Source of the DNA: Tetragonia tetragonoides
Taxonomy: Eukaryota; Streptophyta; Magnoliopsida; Caryophyllales; Aizoaceae
Direction of reading: 5' to 3'
Assembly: GCA_038025085.1 (NCBI GenBank)
Contig: CM076147.1
Span: 10,450,001-10,514,000 of the forward strand
DNA: 64,000 nt
Part shown: piece after piece, positions 9,466 through 20,234 of the stretch
Numbering within the stretch: position 1 is the stretch's first letter
Layout: every line of letters starts with the position of its first letter
Translations under genes and position numbers: made by a program
Notes under the pieces: model-generated
What the model saw: the letters and a program-made list of their open reading frames with translations, nothing else
The model's database searches: none
Told to the model about the DNA's origin: nothing

Positions 9466-12123
9466 TTAGCCCTTGTGGTGTCTTTTTATAAATTTGCCTT
9501 GCACATGTATATATTGTGCGGCTAGTCTTCTTAAAGCTCTTTGTGCCCTAGGTGTCGATTGCGGAGGGTAATCTCCTTTGGCTAGCAGATTTAGAACGTC
9601 GGTAAACCATTCTTCCTCTTCTTCCTCATTGGCGCGTACTTCAAGTGCATTACAAAAGGTGGGCTCAGTGCGCCTTTGAATGTGAATGGGCATGGAGATT
9701 ACATCATCTGGAATATTTATCATGGAAGCTATTTTTGTTAAGGCATCCGCGAACTGGTTGTCACCTCTAGGGAGGTATGTGAAACGGACATGAGTGAAAT
9801 ATTTGGCTGTCTTTTCAAGATATTCCTGGTAAGGTGCCAGGGATTCGCTTTTCACTTTCCACTTTTTTGAGATTTGGTTTATGATGAGAGTGGAATCTCC
9901 ATATACCTTTAGATCCTTAATTTGTAGTTCTACTACCGCTTCTAAACCAATGATGCATGCTTCATATTCGGCGCCGTTGTTGGTCACCTCATGGTCTAGT
10001 TTGACGGCTATAGGAGTATGTGCGCCATCTGGGCTGACTAATAATACTCCTACGCCATAACCTTTTTGATTTGATGCTCCGTCAAAGTATAACTGCCAAG
10101 TGTTTTCTTCGATACTCATTATTCCTTCATCAGGAAAGTCATGTGTGGCATCTTCACTATTAACTGGGTTTTCAGCGAGATGTTGAGAAATGGCATGTCC
10201 TTTGATCGCCTTTTGGTGTTCAAAAGTCAGATCAAATTCTGAAAGCATGACAGTCCATCTTGTTATTCTTCCACTAAGAATGGGTTTTTCGAACAAGTAC
10301 TTTAGTGGATTCATCCTTGATTTTATATGGATAGAATGTTGTAGCATGTAATGTCGAAGCTTCTTTGTGGCAGTGACCAATGCGAGACACGTTTTCTCTA
10401 GTGTGGAGTAGCGTGTTTCGTATTCTAGGAATTTCTTGCTAAGGTAGTATATTGAATTTTTGTCATTCTCCACCTTTTGGGCCAACATAGCACCCATGGT
10501 GGTTTCTTTGACTGTTAGGTATAGCATAAGTGGTTTTTCCGGAATTGGCGGAACCAATACGGGTGGATTAGCTAAATATTCCTTAATTTTGTCGAAAGCT
10601 TGTTGGGATTGATCATCCCAGGTAGATTTGGTGTCCTTTTTGAGCTTTTTGAAGATAGGGTCGCATGTAATAGTCAATTTCGATATGAATCGACTTATAT
10701 ATTGGAGTCGTCCTAAGAATCCTCTTATCTCCTTTTCACTTTTGGGAAAGGGCATATCTCTTATGGCTTTGATTTTGGTAGGATCAATTTCGATGCCTCT
10801 TGTGCTTATGGCGAACCCTAAAAGCTTGCCAGAAGTTAATCCAAACGCGCACTTTTGAGAATTTAATCTAATATTGTAGTTCCGAGGCCTGTCAAAGAAT
10901 TTGTTTAGAGAGGGTATATGGCCTTCTCTCTCCTTGGATTTGATTATCATATCGTCTATGTACACCTTAGCTTCCCTGTGCATCATGTCATGTAGAAGGG
11001 AAGTCACGGTTCTTTGGTACGTTGCTCCCGCATTCTTCAACCCGAAAGGCATGACGGTATAGCAGTATGTTCCCCATTGGGTTATGAAGGTGGTTTTCTC
11101 CATGTCTTCTTCGGCCATTTTTATTTGGTTATACCCTGCATAGCCATCCATGACTGATAAGAGGGCATGTCCCGCGGTATTATCCACTAGTACGTCTATA
11201 TGTGGCAAGGGAAAGTCGTCCTTTTGCCTTGCCTTGTTTAAATCTCTGAAATCGACACACATCCTTACTTTGTCTTCCTTTTTTGGAACGGGCACTATGT
11301 TAGCAACCCCTTCTGGATATTGAGCAACCATAATAAAACCTGCTGCGAGCTGTTTCTGCATCTCTTCTTTGATTTTCAATGTCCACTCAGGTTTCATTCT
11401 CCGAAGTTTTTGCTTTACCGGTTTTGAATCAGGATTAAGCGGTATTTTATGCTGTGCTATCTCACGACTTATTCCCGGCATGTCTTTGTAGGACCAAGCG
11501 AAAACGTCTATGTTTTCTTTTAAGAGATTTATAAAGCTTTCTCGCTCTTTGGGAGTTAACGATAAGCCAATGCGCACTTGGCGCGGCTCTTTATCGCTTG
11601 CAAGATTGATTAATTCTGTTTCTTCCACAATTGAAGTCTTTTGTTCATGCTCTAATAGTGCTTTAGTTACTTCTTTGGGCAATTTTTGTTCATCTTTTGA
11701 ATTATTAGCTACTAAGTAATCCAAGAAGTAAGCAGAATCTGTAATCATTTCATTGATAGAGGAAACTGGAACATCAACTGAGCCATTACTATTGGCTTTA
11801 ACATCATTAGACTTGCAAATAGAATTAAACATAGATTTGGGTGGACCACCCGACTCTACTATATTAAACTCGTCTTCAAAATCAGACTCAGTCCGATCAG
11901 AGTCAGTGTTGGTGTCAGGCTTGGATTCTTCGGAGATCGTGATCTTGATCTTCTTTACGTTGGCTCCTGTCCAACTTATGGTGCGTTTCTGTTTTGTGAG
12001 TTGACCCTCGTTTGGAGTGATCAACTTAGTTGGGTTAATGTTCGCATCTTGAATTGCGTTATTGACATTGTGGAGCTCCTCATCTTCTGGATGGCGATGC
12101 TCTTGTCCAAATAGTAGACCCAA
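9466..12123 (-). CDS. pol: RT, RNase H and archaeal-type RNase H segment of element A pol
   Basis: This is the longest open frame in the window, 885 codons. Visible order: acidic linker (1-200), reverse transcriptase with first Asp at D326 (VMDGYAGYNQ) and YIDD at D390-D391, a first RNase H that looks degenerate, a connection, then a second RNase H. The second RNase H has D681 (YFDGAS), E719 (GAEYEA), D743 (VYGDST) and D793 (ADAL). That DEDD set and the tandem RNase H layout are the mark of the Tat lineage. RT and the second RNase H keep all these residues. The frame ends at 9466 by a frameshift just before integrase. It is a segment of gag-pol, not a natural separate protein. Confidence 0.88.
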   Translation of the reverse strand: MGLLFGQEHRHPEDEELHNVNNAIQDANINPTKLITPNEGQLTKQKRTISWTGANVKKIKITISEESKPDTNTDSDRTESDFEDEFNIVESGGPPKSMFNSICKSNDVKANSNGSVDVPVSSINEMITDSAYFLDYLVANNSKDEQKLPKEVTKALLEHEQKTSIVEETELINLASDKEPRQVRIGLSLTPKERESFINLLKENIDVFAWSYKDMPGISREIAQHKIPLNPDSKPVKQKLRRMKPEWTLKIKEEMQKQLAAGFIMVAQYPEGVANIVPVPKKEDKVRMCVDFRDLNKARQKDDFPLPHIDVLVDNTAGHALLSVMDGYAGYNQIKMAEEDMEKTTFITQWGTYCYTVMPFGLKNAGATYQRTVTSLLHDMMHREAKVYIDDMIIKSKEREGHIPSLNKFFDRPRNYNIRLNSQKCAFGLTSGKLLGFAISTRGIEIDPTKIKAIRDMPFPKSEKEIRGFLGRLQYISRFISKLTITCDPIFKKLKKDTKSTWDDQSQQAFDKIKEYLANPPVLVPPIPEKPLMLYLTVKETTMGAMLAQKVENDKNSIYYLSKKFLEYETRYSTLEKTCLALVTATKKLRHYMLQHSIHIKSRMNPLKYLFEKPILSGRITRWTVMLSEFDLTFEHQKAIKGHAISQHLAENPVNSEDATHDFPDEGIMSIEENTWQLYFDGASNQKGYGVGVLLVSPDGAHTPIAVKLDHEVTNNGAEYEACIIGLEAVVELQIKDLKVYGDSTLIINQISKKWKVKSESLAPYQEYLEKTAKYFTHVRFTYLPRGDNQFADALTKIASMINIPDDVISMPIHIQRRTEPTFCNALEVRANEEEEEEWFTDVLNLLAKGDYPPQSTPRAQRALRRLAAQYIHVQGKFIKRHHKG

Positions 12124-13199
12124 AGCGTTGTTTGGTGTGTCCTCTACCTAATCAAAGTTTAGCCTCCTTCTTTCAGGCAAAGGAGTTTCTTCTAGCGCGT
12201 AGCAGTCTTGGAAGTCTTCGAATCCGAGAACTTGGATTCCATAAACAGGGAGAACATAGGGCTCGAGAAAGCCATAATAAGGGAATGGATCTCCGAACTA
12301 CTCGTTTAGTGTGTGCTGGTAGGGTGCCATGGGGATTTCATAGACTTTATTTTCCTTAATGGCCCTTCTTTTCGCCTTTTCTTTAGCGATGTATTCCCGT
12401 AATTCCTGTTTGATAGGGTTATTGCCCAACCCAAAAAGATTATTTCCGACTTTAGATGACCAAACTGGAAGTGGTTTGGAGACATCTTTGCCTAGAGATG
12501 TGCCAGGGAAGTGTCCCTGATTTCTTAGAATGGCATTAATTCTTAGGTGGGAATATTGTGTGAAAGGAGCTACATCTTGTTGAAGTACGGCGATGCCTTC
12601 AGTCATAAAGCCCCAGAATTCTTCCTCTTGCGTAGTGTGCTCGACTTTAAGAACCGGTGTGTCTTCAATATTAGCTATCATAGAATCAGCTCTAACCTCT
12701 AGAACTACCCCTCCGACCATCATTTTGACCTTTTGGGCGTTTAATCCATGGAGCCATGGGCGTCGTAGGAGTAAATTGAATGAAGCTGGGATGTCGATGA
12801 CATGGAATTGTACCATTTTCTCAATTGGTCCAGTGTTAAGGTTAACCGAAAATATGCCTAAGACGTTTCGCTTAGAGTTGTCGTAGGCCCTCAATCCGTG
12901 TGTGGCATGCGCGAGGTTGTTGACATTTATGCCCAAGCATTAGGCAGTCCTTAAAGGACAAACGTTGACAACGGACCCATTTTCTATTAAGGTCATTGGA
13001 ACCTGTTTCTTCTCACATATGGAAGTCAAGTAGAGTGCCTTGTTATGATGAGTTACTTCGGATGGAAGGTCTTCATTAGTGAATGCAACTGCTTGCAAAG
13101 AGTTTTCTTTTGTGAGGATATTGACTAAGTCATTGGGAGTAGCTTCCAGGGAAAACATAGTTTGATTAAGTGCTTTGAGTAAAGCATTTCTATGCACTT
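12124..13199 (-). pseudogene. pol: Protease and following linker of element A
   Basis: The retropepsin motif reads LIENGSVVNVCPL where B has LIDNGS, so the catalytic Asp is Glu here. The flap-side part (FNLLLRRPWLHGL) follows. The region is split by a stop just after the motif (near 12938) and a TGG-to-TAG-like stop near 12150. The linker to RT is conserved with B (39068-40318). Confidence 0.78.
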
Positions 13200-14880
13200 G
13201 AGAGGGTTTTGAAGCTGTTTAAGTAGTGTAGGGCCATCCTCCTCGTTTGGAGGGTTTTGATCCTTGTTTTGGACTAGCGGAGAGTCTCCCACTTGTGGTA
13301 TAACTGTGGCTGTGTTTTGTAGTGGATCCTTGTTTTGGAGATGGGGTGGTATATAATGCCTGCCCGACCTCGTGAGGTGTTCAACTTCAGGAGATTCATC
13401 ATCAGAGGAGTCGTACCATGCTTTAGAAATCTGGAGGGTAGCATCTTCCTCGTCGCTATCGCTTTCCCAAAGTCCGACTACCTCTAGGTGGAGGGATTCA
13501 AGCTTAAATGGTGGGATAGAATGTCCAAATGGCACAATCAAGCGAGAGGGGTCCTTTTCTTCCTCTTCATTTGTAATGACGAAAACCGCACCTAGAGGAT
13601 TGGTGTTGTTGTTTGGAGTGGGAATATTCTTTGGCTTGGGAATAGTCCCATTGTCAAAGAGATCCTGGATTTTATTCTTGAGTGTCCGACACTTCTCAGT
13701 ATCATGTCCTTTTCCTCTGTGGAATTTGCAATAAAGATTAGGATTCCATAGATGGGCTCCTCTTTTCGATGTCAGGATCCGGAGTGGGACCCATGACATT
13801 GAGATAGTCATTCTTGATAAGCTTTTCCAAAGCTTTAGCATAGGTCATGCCCAATGGGGTGTATTGCCTTTGCGGTTTGTCGTAGACAGCATTGACTTCA
13901 TTAACCTTGTTGGAAGAGTTTCCCGAATTGGGGTTCTTGTGGTAGTTCGAGTTATAACTGCCTTTGTTGAAGAAATCCTTGCTTTTCTCCTTTTTAAGTG
14001 CTTGATCGTCCTCTATGAGCAATCCCACACTATTGAGTTATGTGTATGAAGTAATTGCTTGATATTTGAGAGGATTCAAGTAAGGAGGTTGTAAGTTCTC
14101 GATGAGTTTCCGAATTTACTCTTCCTCGGATGGATGGTCGAGCATTTCGGCCACTTTAGTTCTCCATTTCTTAACAATGTCGGTGAATCTTTCATTTTCA
14201 CCTTGCTTTACTGCTTCCAACTCTCTCATGGTAGTTGGTTGGTTGACATTATCAGCATACCCAGTGAGGAATAAGCTAGACACTTTGTTCCATTCTTGAA
14301 TTTGATTGGGTTCAAGCTTGAAGAACCATGCCCTAACAGTGGAGTCCAAGGTTTGTGAGAAAAGGTGAATATAGAGGTCAGGATCCACTCCTCTTAGGCC
14401 CATTGCGGTAGTGAAAGCCCTTATGTGATCTTTTGGATCGTCGGTCCAATTGAAGGTGGGGACTTCAGGCATAGAGAACTTTTGTGGGAACTTCCCCTTG
14501 ACGTGAGAGGAATATCCTTCAGCATTGATCATGTATTCACTTATGATCTTGTTTTGAGTTAGAGCCAACTCGAGGTTCTTAATTTGAGCACTTAGCTCTT
14601 CTACTTTGTCATCTCGAGGTGGAGGATCATCTTGATTGAAAGGGCCAGCTTCCTTAACCTTGCTTTCTATCTATGTCACACGGTTTCCCATGGTTTCCAA
14701 CATTTTCATCATTTCAGCCAACATCTCATCAGTAGTCTTAGGTGGTGGAGGTGGCATGTCATCTTTGGCCATTTTGGTCGACTTAGAACAAGGTGGTCGA
14801 TATGGAGGGGGAGTAACAAACACTGCGTCAGACCTAGCTTTGCTCGGAGGGGGGACATTCCAATACGAGCTTCCTAACTA
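13200..14880 (-). pseudogene. gag: gag of element A
   Basis: The capsid part is recognisable (DDPKDHIRAFTTAMGLRGVD, then RAWFFKLEPNQIQEWN). A single zinc-knuckle-like motif, CKFHRGKGHDTEKC, follows near 13690-13740 and is characteristic of Tat gags. Breaks: TGG to TAG near 14670, a stop after the capsid segment near 14115, and frameshifts near 13840 and 14030. The start is not clear: the position matching the B frame start reads TAG here. Confidence 0.8.
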
Positions 14881-16025
14881 GACATTGATTACTATGATCG
14901 CATTCCCAACTTTTCGGACCGACTGTTTTCTTCCCAATCCTGGAAAGCGGATAAGACTTAGAAAAGGCAAGACTAACAAGTTCCACAAAAGAAAAGTTTT
15001 AAAACAAAGATGGGAAATTCCTATCTAGAATATTCTATCAACATAGTTACCCTTGGGGACTAAGTAATGGGTTTAGGTCAAAAGATCTCGACACGGAAAC
15101 AGAAAGATGAAAGATATTATACTCTGGACTAAAAGGAGAGGTGAAAGATATTATCTCGACTCAATATGGGATAAAGCAAAAGATATTATACTCTTGACTA
15201 AAAGGAGAGGGGAGAGATATTATCTCGACTCAATATGGGATAAACCAAAAGATATTATACTCTTGACTAAAAGGAGAGGGGAGAGATATTATCGAGATCT
15301 TTTGGCCTAGACTCACTACCTAAATAAAAGGACAGAATAAAGCATTCAAATCTTTCCTAAGGTAACGAGCATCATATAGAAGATTCAGGGATATTGTTTC
15401 CTAAAAATAAAGATTCTAGACTCAATCTTAAGACAAAATCTAGACTCAAAAAAGGAAAAGATCCTAATTGGGGTCTAACCTAATGTCTATGACGACCAAA
15501 AAGACTACGCAAAGATTGCGTTCACATATGGGCAAACAACACAACAACGTAAATGACATGATTATGAAAAATCTAGCATGGACATGGGATATAGTTTCAA
15601 CCTAAAATATTGGTTCTAGTTCATGCAATGGGGTAGGCGTAAGGGTTTTCGTCAAAAGGTACTCATGATCAAGAATGTATACAATCTGCGGGATGCGCGA
15701 CAATGTGAGGCATTCTAGTTATCCTACTCGTCGAATGGACGAATGCGGAGGAAGGTACATGAGGTGGGGGGATCCATGTTTCTTGTCAAAGAAGAATCAA
15801 GTGGATTCTCACCAAGGCACATCAGCACACTCCATTGGCTAAAAACAAGTTTGAACATGTGAAAACAAGCTCGGAAGTCACGCAAGCGCATGCACATGAA
15901 TTCAATGAATGCAAACTAATAGATGAATGACAAGTCACAAAATAATAATAAGAACACTCAAGGTCGTGAACCAAGCAAAAATAATGATAATGAATCGATT
16001 TTCAAGTTACACCATCTTAATCATC
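14881..16025 (-). other. 5' leader of element A
   Basis: About 1.1 kb lies between the primer site and gag, with no coding sequence. It holds a 69-bp tandem repeat (15112-15292) that is single-copy in B. The rest aligns by eye with the B leader (42418-43392). Confidence 0.75.
15112..15292. repeat. 69-bp tandem repeat in the A leader
   Basis: AGATATTATACTC boxes recur at 15112, 15181 and 15250, an exact 69-bp period over about 2.6 units. B has only one unit (near 42617-42665), so the array expanded in A or its source. Confidence 0.9.
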
Positions 16026-16043
16026 TCCCCACTGAAGTCGCCA
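16026..16043 (-). other. Primer-binding site of element A
   Basis: On the minus strand it reads TGGCGACTTCAGTGGGGA, one base from the 5' LTR. It differs at a few central positions from the site of element D. Confidence 0.85.
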
Positions 16044-16916
16044 CTGTAGGCTACTGTATTTTTCTCCCCTCTTTCGCCCCCTTTTTCCTTCGGGTTTCCG
16101 GGTAGCCTGGGAAAGCGCGGTGGTTCGGTTTTTCGTGAACCTTTGAGTGTGAATGCACATTAAGATTTTCCTTTTGCACTCAGGACATGATTAAGATTGT
16201 CGGAAGTTGCCACCAAATTTAAGGTAATTTGGAAACCTTAGAATCAAGTCGATAGTCTAGAAAGACGTCAACTCAATTCCTGTGCACCCCAATCACTATT
16301 GGGGAAATTGACTTCATAAATGAGTTCGGGGGCGTGAGTACGAGCTAGGAAGGTTTTAGGCACCCAACTCGCCCGTTGACAACAACTGTCTTTACTAATT
16401 GATTCAATATAATGATTAATGCTATGGTTCCAAACAAGGTTCAATTTGTCCAAATTCCTAGTATTAACTAATAGGTTGAACAAATATTATTATTGCGACC
16501 ACTTTTAACAATTTATCAAATTACATGCTTTTATTGCTAAAAACGGTAAATATGCTAAAACCTGCAAGTTAGAAGACAAACCAATAATCCATCCACCAAT
16601 CCACAAGCAAAGCATAATTTAATCATAAGAATAAATAACAAAATTAAAACAACATTCATTCATTCATTAATTAGGATTAATTCAAGCCCTTTTGCTCAAA
16701 ACGCGCCATGCATGTACATATCACATAAACCCAAATCTTTAGTAATAACAAGCAATATAAAAATTTATTGAAAACCCTCAGGTTGGATTACCTGAATGCT
16801 CACAATGAACTTATTGGGTTTTAATGCTTGAATTCATGCTCTTGATGAAGTATGAAGGTTTATTTTGTGGTGTTAGGGCTAACCTAAAGAAGGAGTAGAA
16901 TAAGAATTTCTAGTTT

Positions 16917-16920
<4 letters not shown>

Positions 16921-16947
<27 letters not shown>
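16921..16947. repeat. AG dinucleotide tract in the A LTR
   Basis: A (GA)n run. The matching tracts in B's LTRs are longer (about 21824-21862) and interrupted (about 44287-44312), which shows length change since insertion. Confidence 0.85.
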
Positions 16948-17020
16948 AACTGCCAACCAAAAGACCAACCTCTCAAAGAGAATGTACGTCCAACCTCTTC
17001 AAATGTACCCTAAGGTTTGT

Positions 17021-17028
17021 TTATATAG
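17021..17028 (-). promoter_or_regulatory. TATA-like box in the A LTR
   Basis: CTATATAAAC on the minus strand lies between the palindrome cluster and the AG tract. It is conserved in both B LTRs (near 21957 and 44410). It is the likely core promoter for the genomic RNA. Confidence 0.5.
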
Positions 17029-17146
17029 AAGAAGGGGAGTTGCCAGGGTTTGGCGCGAAAATCAAGATGGGCCTCGAATTCGCCGTCCGCGAGAAAAGGT
17101 CCAGGCAGCCATACGGCTAGGCCAATCGGCTGATCTGGCAGGACAA

Positions 17147-17200
17147 GCGGTCAAGCCGCTTGGCGTAGCGGCACAGCCGCTTGTCCTAGCGGCCACCGCT
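17147..17200. promoter_or_regulatory. Phased palindromes in the A LTR
   Basis: GCGGTCAAGCCGC (17147), GCGGCACAGCCGC (17168) and GCGGCCACCGC (17189) sit at 21-bp pitch, ~120 bp upstream (on the minus strand) of the LTR TATA box. The first unit is identical to the first unit of both PMD-upstream arrays. B's 5' LTR has the set at 44535, 44555 and 44576. Confidence 0.65.
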
Positions 17201-17584
17201 TGAGGTCAACCGCGGCCGCTTGGACCTGGAGCGGCATGCATGTATAGGCGCCTGACGTGTTTTTCACACGGGGGAGGCTTTACCGAGGGGGTCCACACGG
17301 GTTTGACTGAGTTTCCTTGTTTGACCAAGGGTTGACTCATGGGTTTGGGTTCCCTTTCGGGCCCTTAGGTTCAAAGAGGCCTATCTCTCAGCTTTGGACT
17401 CCAATTGAATTGAGTCCAACTGGTTTGGATCACCTGTACAAAAGGGTTCCACTGGTTAATTCAAATGAACTGGGCTAATCATCAGAGCAATTATTCTCAC
17501 AACCCAAGTTCGAGAAAAATCCAATCCTTTTCATCATCGGATTTTTACGGGGACTTATTGTAGGCACAGATTTTGGTGTCTACA

Positions 17585-18824
17585 AGGGAATTTGGTTCCA
17601 AAGCCCCCCTATGACCATGTTCTACGTGCGCAGGCTGAGCGTGGAGGACTTGGGGGTCGTAACTCAGGGAGTGGAGGCCATGCAGTTCGTTGAGCCAGAG
17701 GTTGCTGGTTTGGACCATACGGCTGTGTATCTGGCCTATTGTTTGGGTCGCTTGATGTCGGACCTCATCTCTGAGGTAAAATCACTGGTTTGTGCTTTTT
17801 CAGCTTTATGTGCAATGTACTAACTTTTATGTCTTGTAGGCGGATCGTTTGGCTCATCGGGGTCCCAGGAGGTCCCATCCTAGAGCTCCACGTGGCCGGC
17901 CCCCAAGCATGACCTTACCGAGCAATGTGGTGAGGTACATTGGTGAGAGTGGGGGTCGTGTGTTGGAGGAGCTTCCGTTATACACTGCTAATGGAGAGGA
18001 TGTGGAGGGCTTACCCTTGCCCGATGATTGTGTGGGGGTAAGTCTTTACTCCTTCTTGTTTTTCTTTTGTGTTGCTTGTGAATGCTGACTCTATCTTTTG
18101 TCTTCTTCTCGTAGCTGAACTGGGAGCAGAATTCTCAAGTCTTCAATCTCATCCATTTGCTGAAGAAGGAATATAATCTTATGACGGGTAGAGGGAAGGG
18201 GAAGAGCTCCCGATCTGGGTTAGCTAGTGTAAGTGCACTTTCGTCTTTATTGTTTAGCTATGTGAGGTGCTTATTCTAACATTTCGGTCTTGATTACTTG
18301 CAGATGTCGCAGTCTTCATCTTCTGTACGACCCCGACATTCATCAGCTGCGAGGACTTCTTTGGCGAGAAGGCCGTCTGTTGCCCGTTTTCCTATCGTGG
18401 CTGCGACCAGGCCTCCTATTGATGAGGAGCCCGGACCTTCCAGACCGTACATTCATGTGTCTGAGATGTTTTATCCAGCAGACTTTCAGCCTTCTTTGAG
18501 TAGTAGCCCGTTGTGACTCCTATGGCCGGAGGTTGGGCAAATGCTCCTAGTTGGGATGTGCCTCAAGCTGGGCCTTCATATTAGAATGTGGCCATGGATT
18601 TTGCTAGTCAGGCCACGAAGAGTTTCTGTGCCACGGGGTTTTTGGCAGGTACCCCTATGCATGCGCCGGTGCATGATGGACATGATATGAGGCCTAACAA
18701 CAGCAGGCTGATCTATAGCTCGTTCAGTACTCAGGGCTCCTTCTACTACTCGACTGGGAACTATGGTCAGGAGCCTTCTGTTGAGGATGAGGCCGATAGC
18801 AATAGTGATGACGACCTCAGCTGA
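17585..18824 (+). pseudogene. C-terminal half of the antisense PMD gene of element C
   Basis: The frame is open from the A junction, in a segment matching PPDSMLYVRHLTVEQ of B (here PPMTMFYVRRLSVED). Exons: 17585-17775, 17840-18037, 18115-18228 and 18304-18824, with GT..AG introns of 64-77 bp at the same places as in A. The shared segment EDVEGLPLPDDCVG confirms the alignment. The C-terminus ends in an acidic run (SNSDDDLS). Stops occur near 18514 and in TCATATTAG near 18580. The N-terminal part with the PMD core lies left of element A, off-window. Confidence 0.75.
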
Positions 18825-19310
18825 ACAGTATAGGCTTGATTTGTAAAACTTGGTCCTCAGAACTTTAAACTCCTGTTTTTGCATTTTGTGTGATATGTAT
18901 GCTATTATAATTTAGGGAACAATTTAGGGAATAAAATAAAAAAAAAAAGGGTAAAATTGCAAGAAGAAGCAAAAATAACACATATTATACCCCGTAAACA
19001 AAAAGAAATATTATAAAATAAAAAAAATGGAAATAAGAGTAAGAGAGTCTTGGGCCTTATAACCATATTGCATATCTGAAAATCTGGCTTAAACTGGGTG
19101 GAACGAGCCAAAAGGGCGAACGAGAGCAAAAGGCAAAGAGGCTAATTGGGCCGTGGTCAGAGCCGCAGGCAGCTCTGGCTTTGGGCCTTTTTCACGGATT
19201 TCTGATCCTTTCTGTCCAGACTTTTTGCCTATAAATAGGATTTACGGGATGTCCAATGTCGCATCACTTTTTCAGACCTTTAGCTCTCCAAATTTATTAA
19301 AGCTTCTACC
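18825..19310. other. Spacer between the antisense genes of C
   Basis: An A-rich stretch (18900-19030) is followed by a short GC-richer part with a weak GGTCAGAGCCGC-like element and a TATA box at 19230. It corresponds to the 6319-7118 spacer of A, but the palindrome array is not obvious. Confidence 0.65.
19230..19237 (+). promoter_or_regulatory. TATA box of the C DUF7745-like gene
   Basis: TATAAATA, in a good context (GCCTATAAATAGG), lies 81 bp before the ATG at 19311. It is the clearest of the three antisense promoters. Confidence 0.65.
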
Positions 19311-19436
19311 ATGGTGAAGTCCTTTGAAACTCTGTTCGACTCTTGGTGCAAAAATCTGACCGTGGAAGATAAAAATCTGACCGGGATGTCTCAACCTTAT
19401 TAGCTCTGAAACCAACCAAAATCCTGTGACCACTTT
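19311..19436 (+). pseudogene. N-terminal fragment of the C DUF7745-like gene
   Basis: The protein MVKSFETLFDSWCKNLTVED matches the start of the A and B genes. The frame fails soon after, near the junction with B. A short CAAAAATCTGACCG-type duplication and an inverted scrap (AAAATCCTGT, the complement of B's LTR start) suggest a rearranged insertion site. The remainder of the gene resumes at 44951. Confidence 0.75.
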
Positions 19437-19604
19437 GGTTTCCGGGCAGCCTGCGAGAGCGCGATCATTCGGGTTTTCGTGAACCTTTGAGTGTGAATGC
19501 ACGTGAAGATTTTCCGTTTGCACTAAGGACATGATTAAGAATGTCAGAAGTTGCCACCAAATTTAAGGTAATTGGAAAACCTTGGAATCAAGTCGATAGT
19601 CTAC

Positions 19605-20088
19605 TGATGTGATTTATTTAGGGACTTTCTGTATTTTAATAAATAAAAACAATAAAAGGGATATACCTCTCGAATCACTCAAGAGGTTGGATTTTTCTGT
19701 TCAAGAATCACTCAAAAACAAGACTTACGCATCACACATAAGGGTTTCAAATTGAACCACTCGATTTGAGGGGTAAATACTCACGTATTAATCATTAATC
19801 ATCAAAGTCTGTATTACAATTTCGTGCTCTCCCCTATTTATAGACAAAGAAAACTAAAGCAACTAGGAAACCTATTACAATTAGGAAACTAATGAACTAA
19901 CAACTTTTTTAAATTAAAAGAGAACAAATAAAGAACTTTCCTAATTCCTAATGCACGCCTAATGCTAATAACAATTTGATTATTACTTTCCTAAACAATA
20001 AATCACGTTAAAGGCAAGTAAAAACAAACTAGTACACAATAGCTAAACTAAAGTCGTTGCCTTGGCGCGCAAGGAATATATTTCGACA
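19605..20088 (-). repeat. LTR-like segment of fragment G
   Basis: On the minus strand it runs TGTCGAAATATATTCC..AATCACATCA, with TG..CA ends. It contains CTATAAATAGGGG followed by a typical transcript-start region, and a polypurine-like tract lies just upstream. No second copy is in the window, so the boundaries are tentative. Confidence 0.5.
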
Positions 20089-20234
20089 CTTGTAACCCTT
20101 TTTGACCATCTCGATCTTATCTTTCAACAAAGCTTTGAATCGTCACATTTAGATGTCATATGAGTGAGTTATAGCCAAAATACGAACAAGTGTCAGAACT
20201 GCCAAGATTACGAGGTTCTTCACAAGGAACGTGA

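Larger units (their letters stand above)
1503..17584 (-). mobile_element. Element A: Tat-lineage LTR retrotransposon with two antisense accessory genes
   Basis: In its own 5' to 3' order (right to left) this element has: 5' LTR (16045-17584), primer site, ~1.1-kb leader, gag, protease, RT/RNase H/second RNase H, integrase, then on the opposite strand a DUF7745-like gene and a PMD gene, a hairpin minisatellite, polypurine tract and 3' LTR. The 3' LTR keeps only 349 bp here because element D was inserted in it. The right end abuts the middle of an exon of C's PMD gene, showing that A landed inside that gene. The target duplication cannot be checked because the left end is off-window. Coding parts carry several frameshifts and stops, so the copy is not autonomous as it stands. 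Confidence 0.9.
16045..17584 (-). repeat. 5' LTR of element A (Tat-type family 1)
   Basis: The 1540-bp LTR reads TGTAGACACC..TAGCCTACA on the minus strand. It contains an AG-repeat tract (16921-16947), a TATATAA-like box (about 17021-17028) and phased GCGG palindromes (17147-17200). It is homologous to B's LTRs at 19437-22478 and 43412-44950. Sequence resumes at 17585 inside a PMD exon of element C. Confidence 0.92.

Noticed and set aside
10628..12004. Plus-strand frames opposite the pol of A
   Set aside because: They are shadows of the minus-strand polyprotein; the same holds opposite the pol of B and C.
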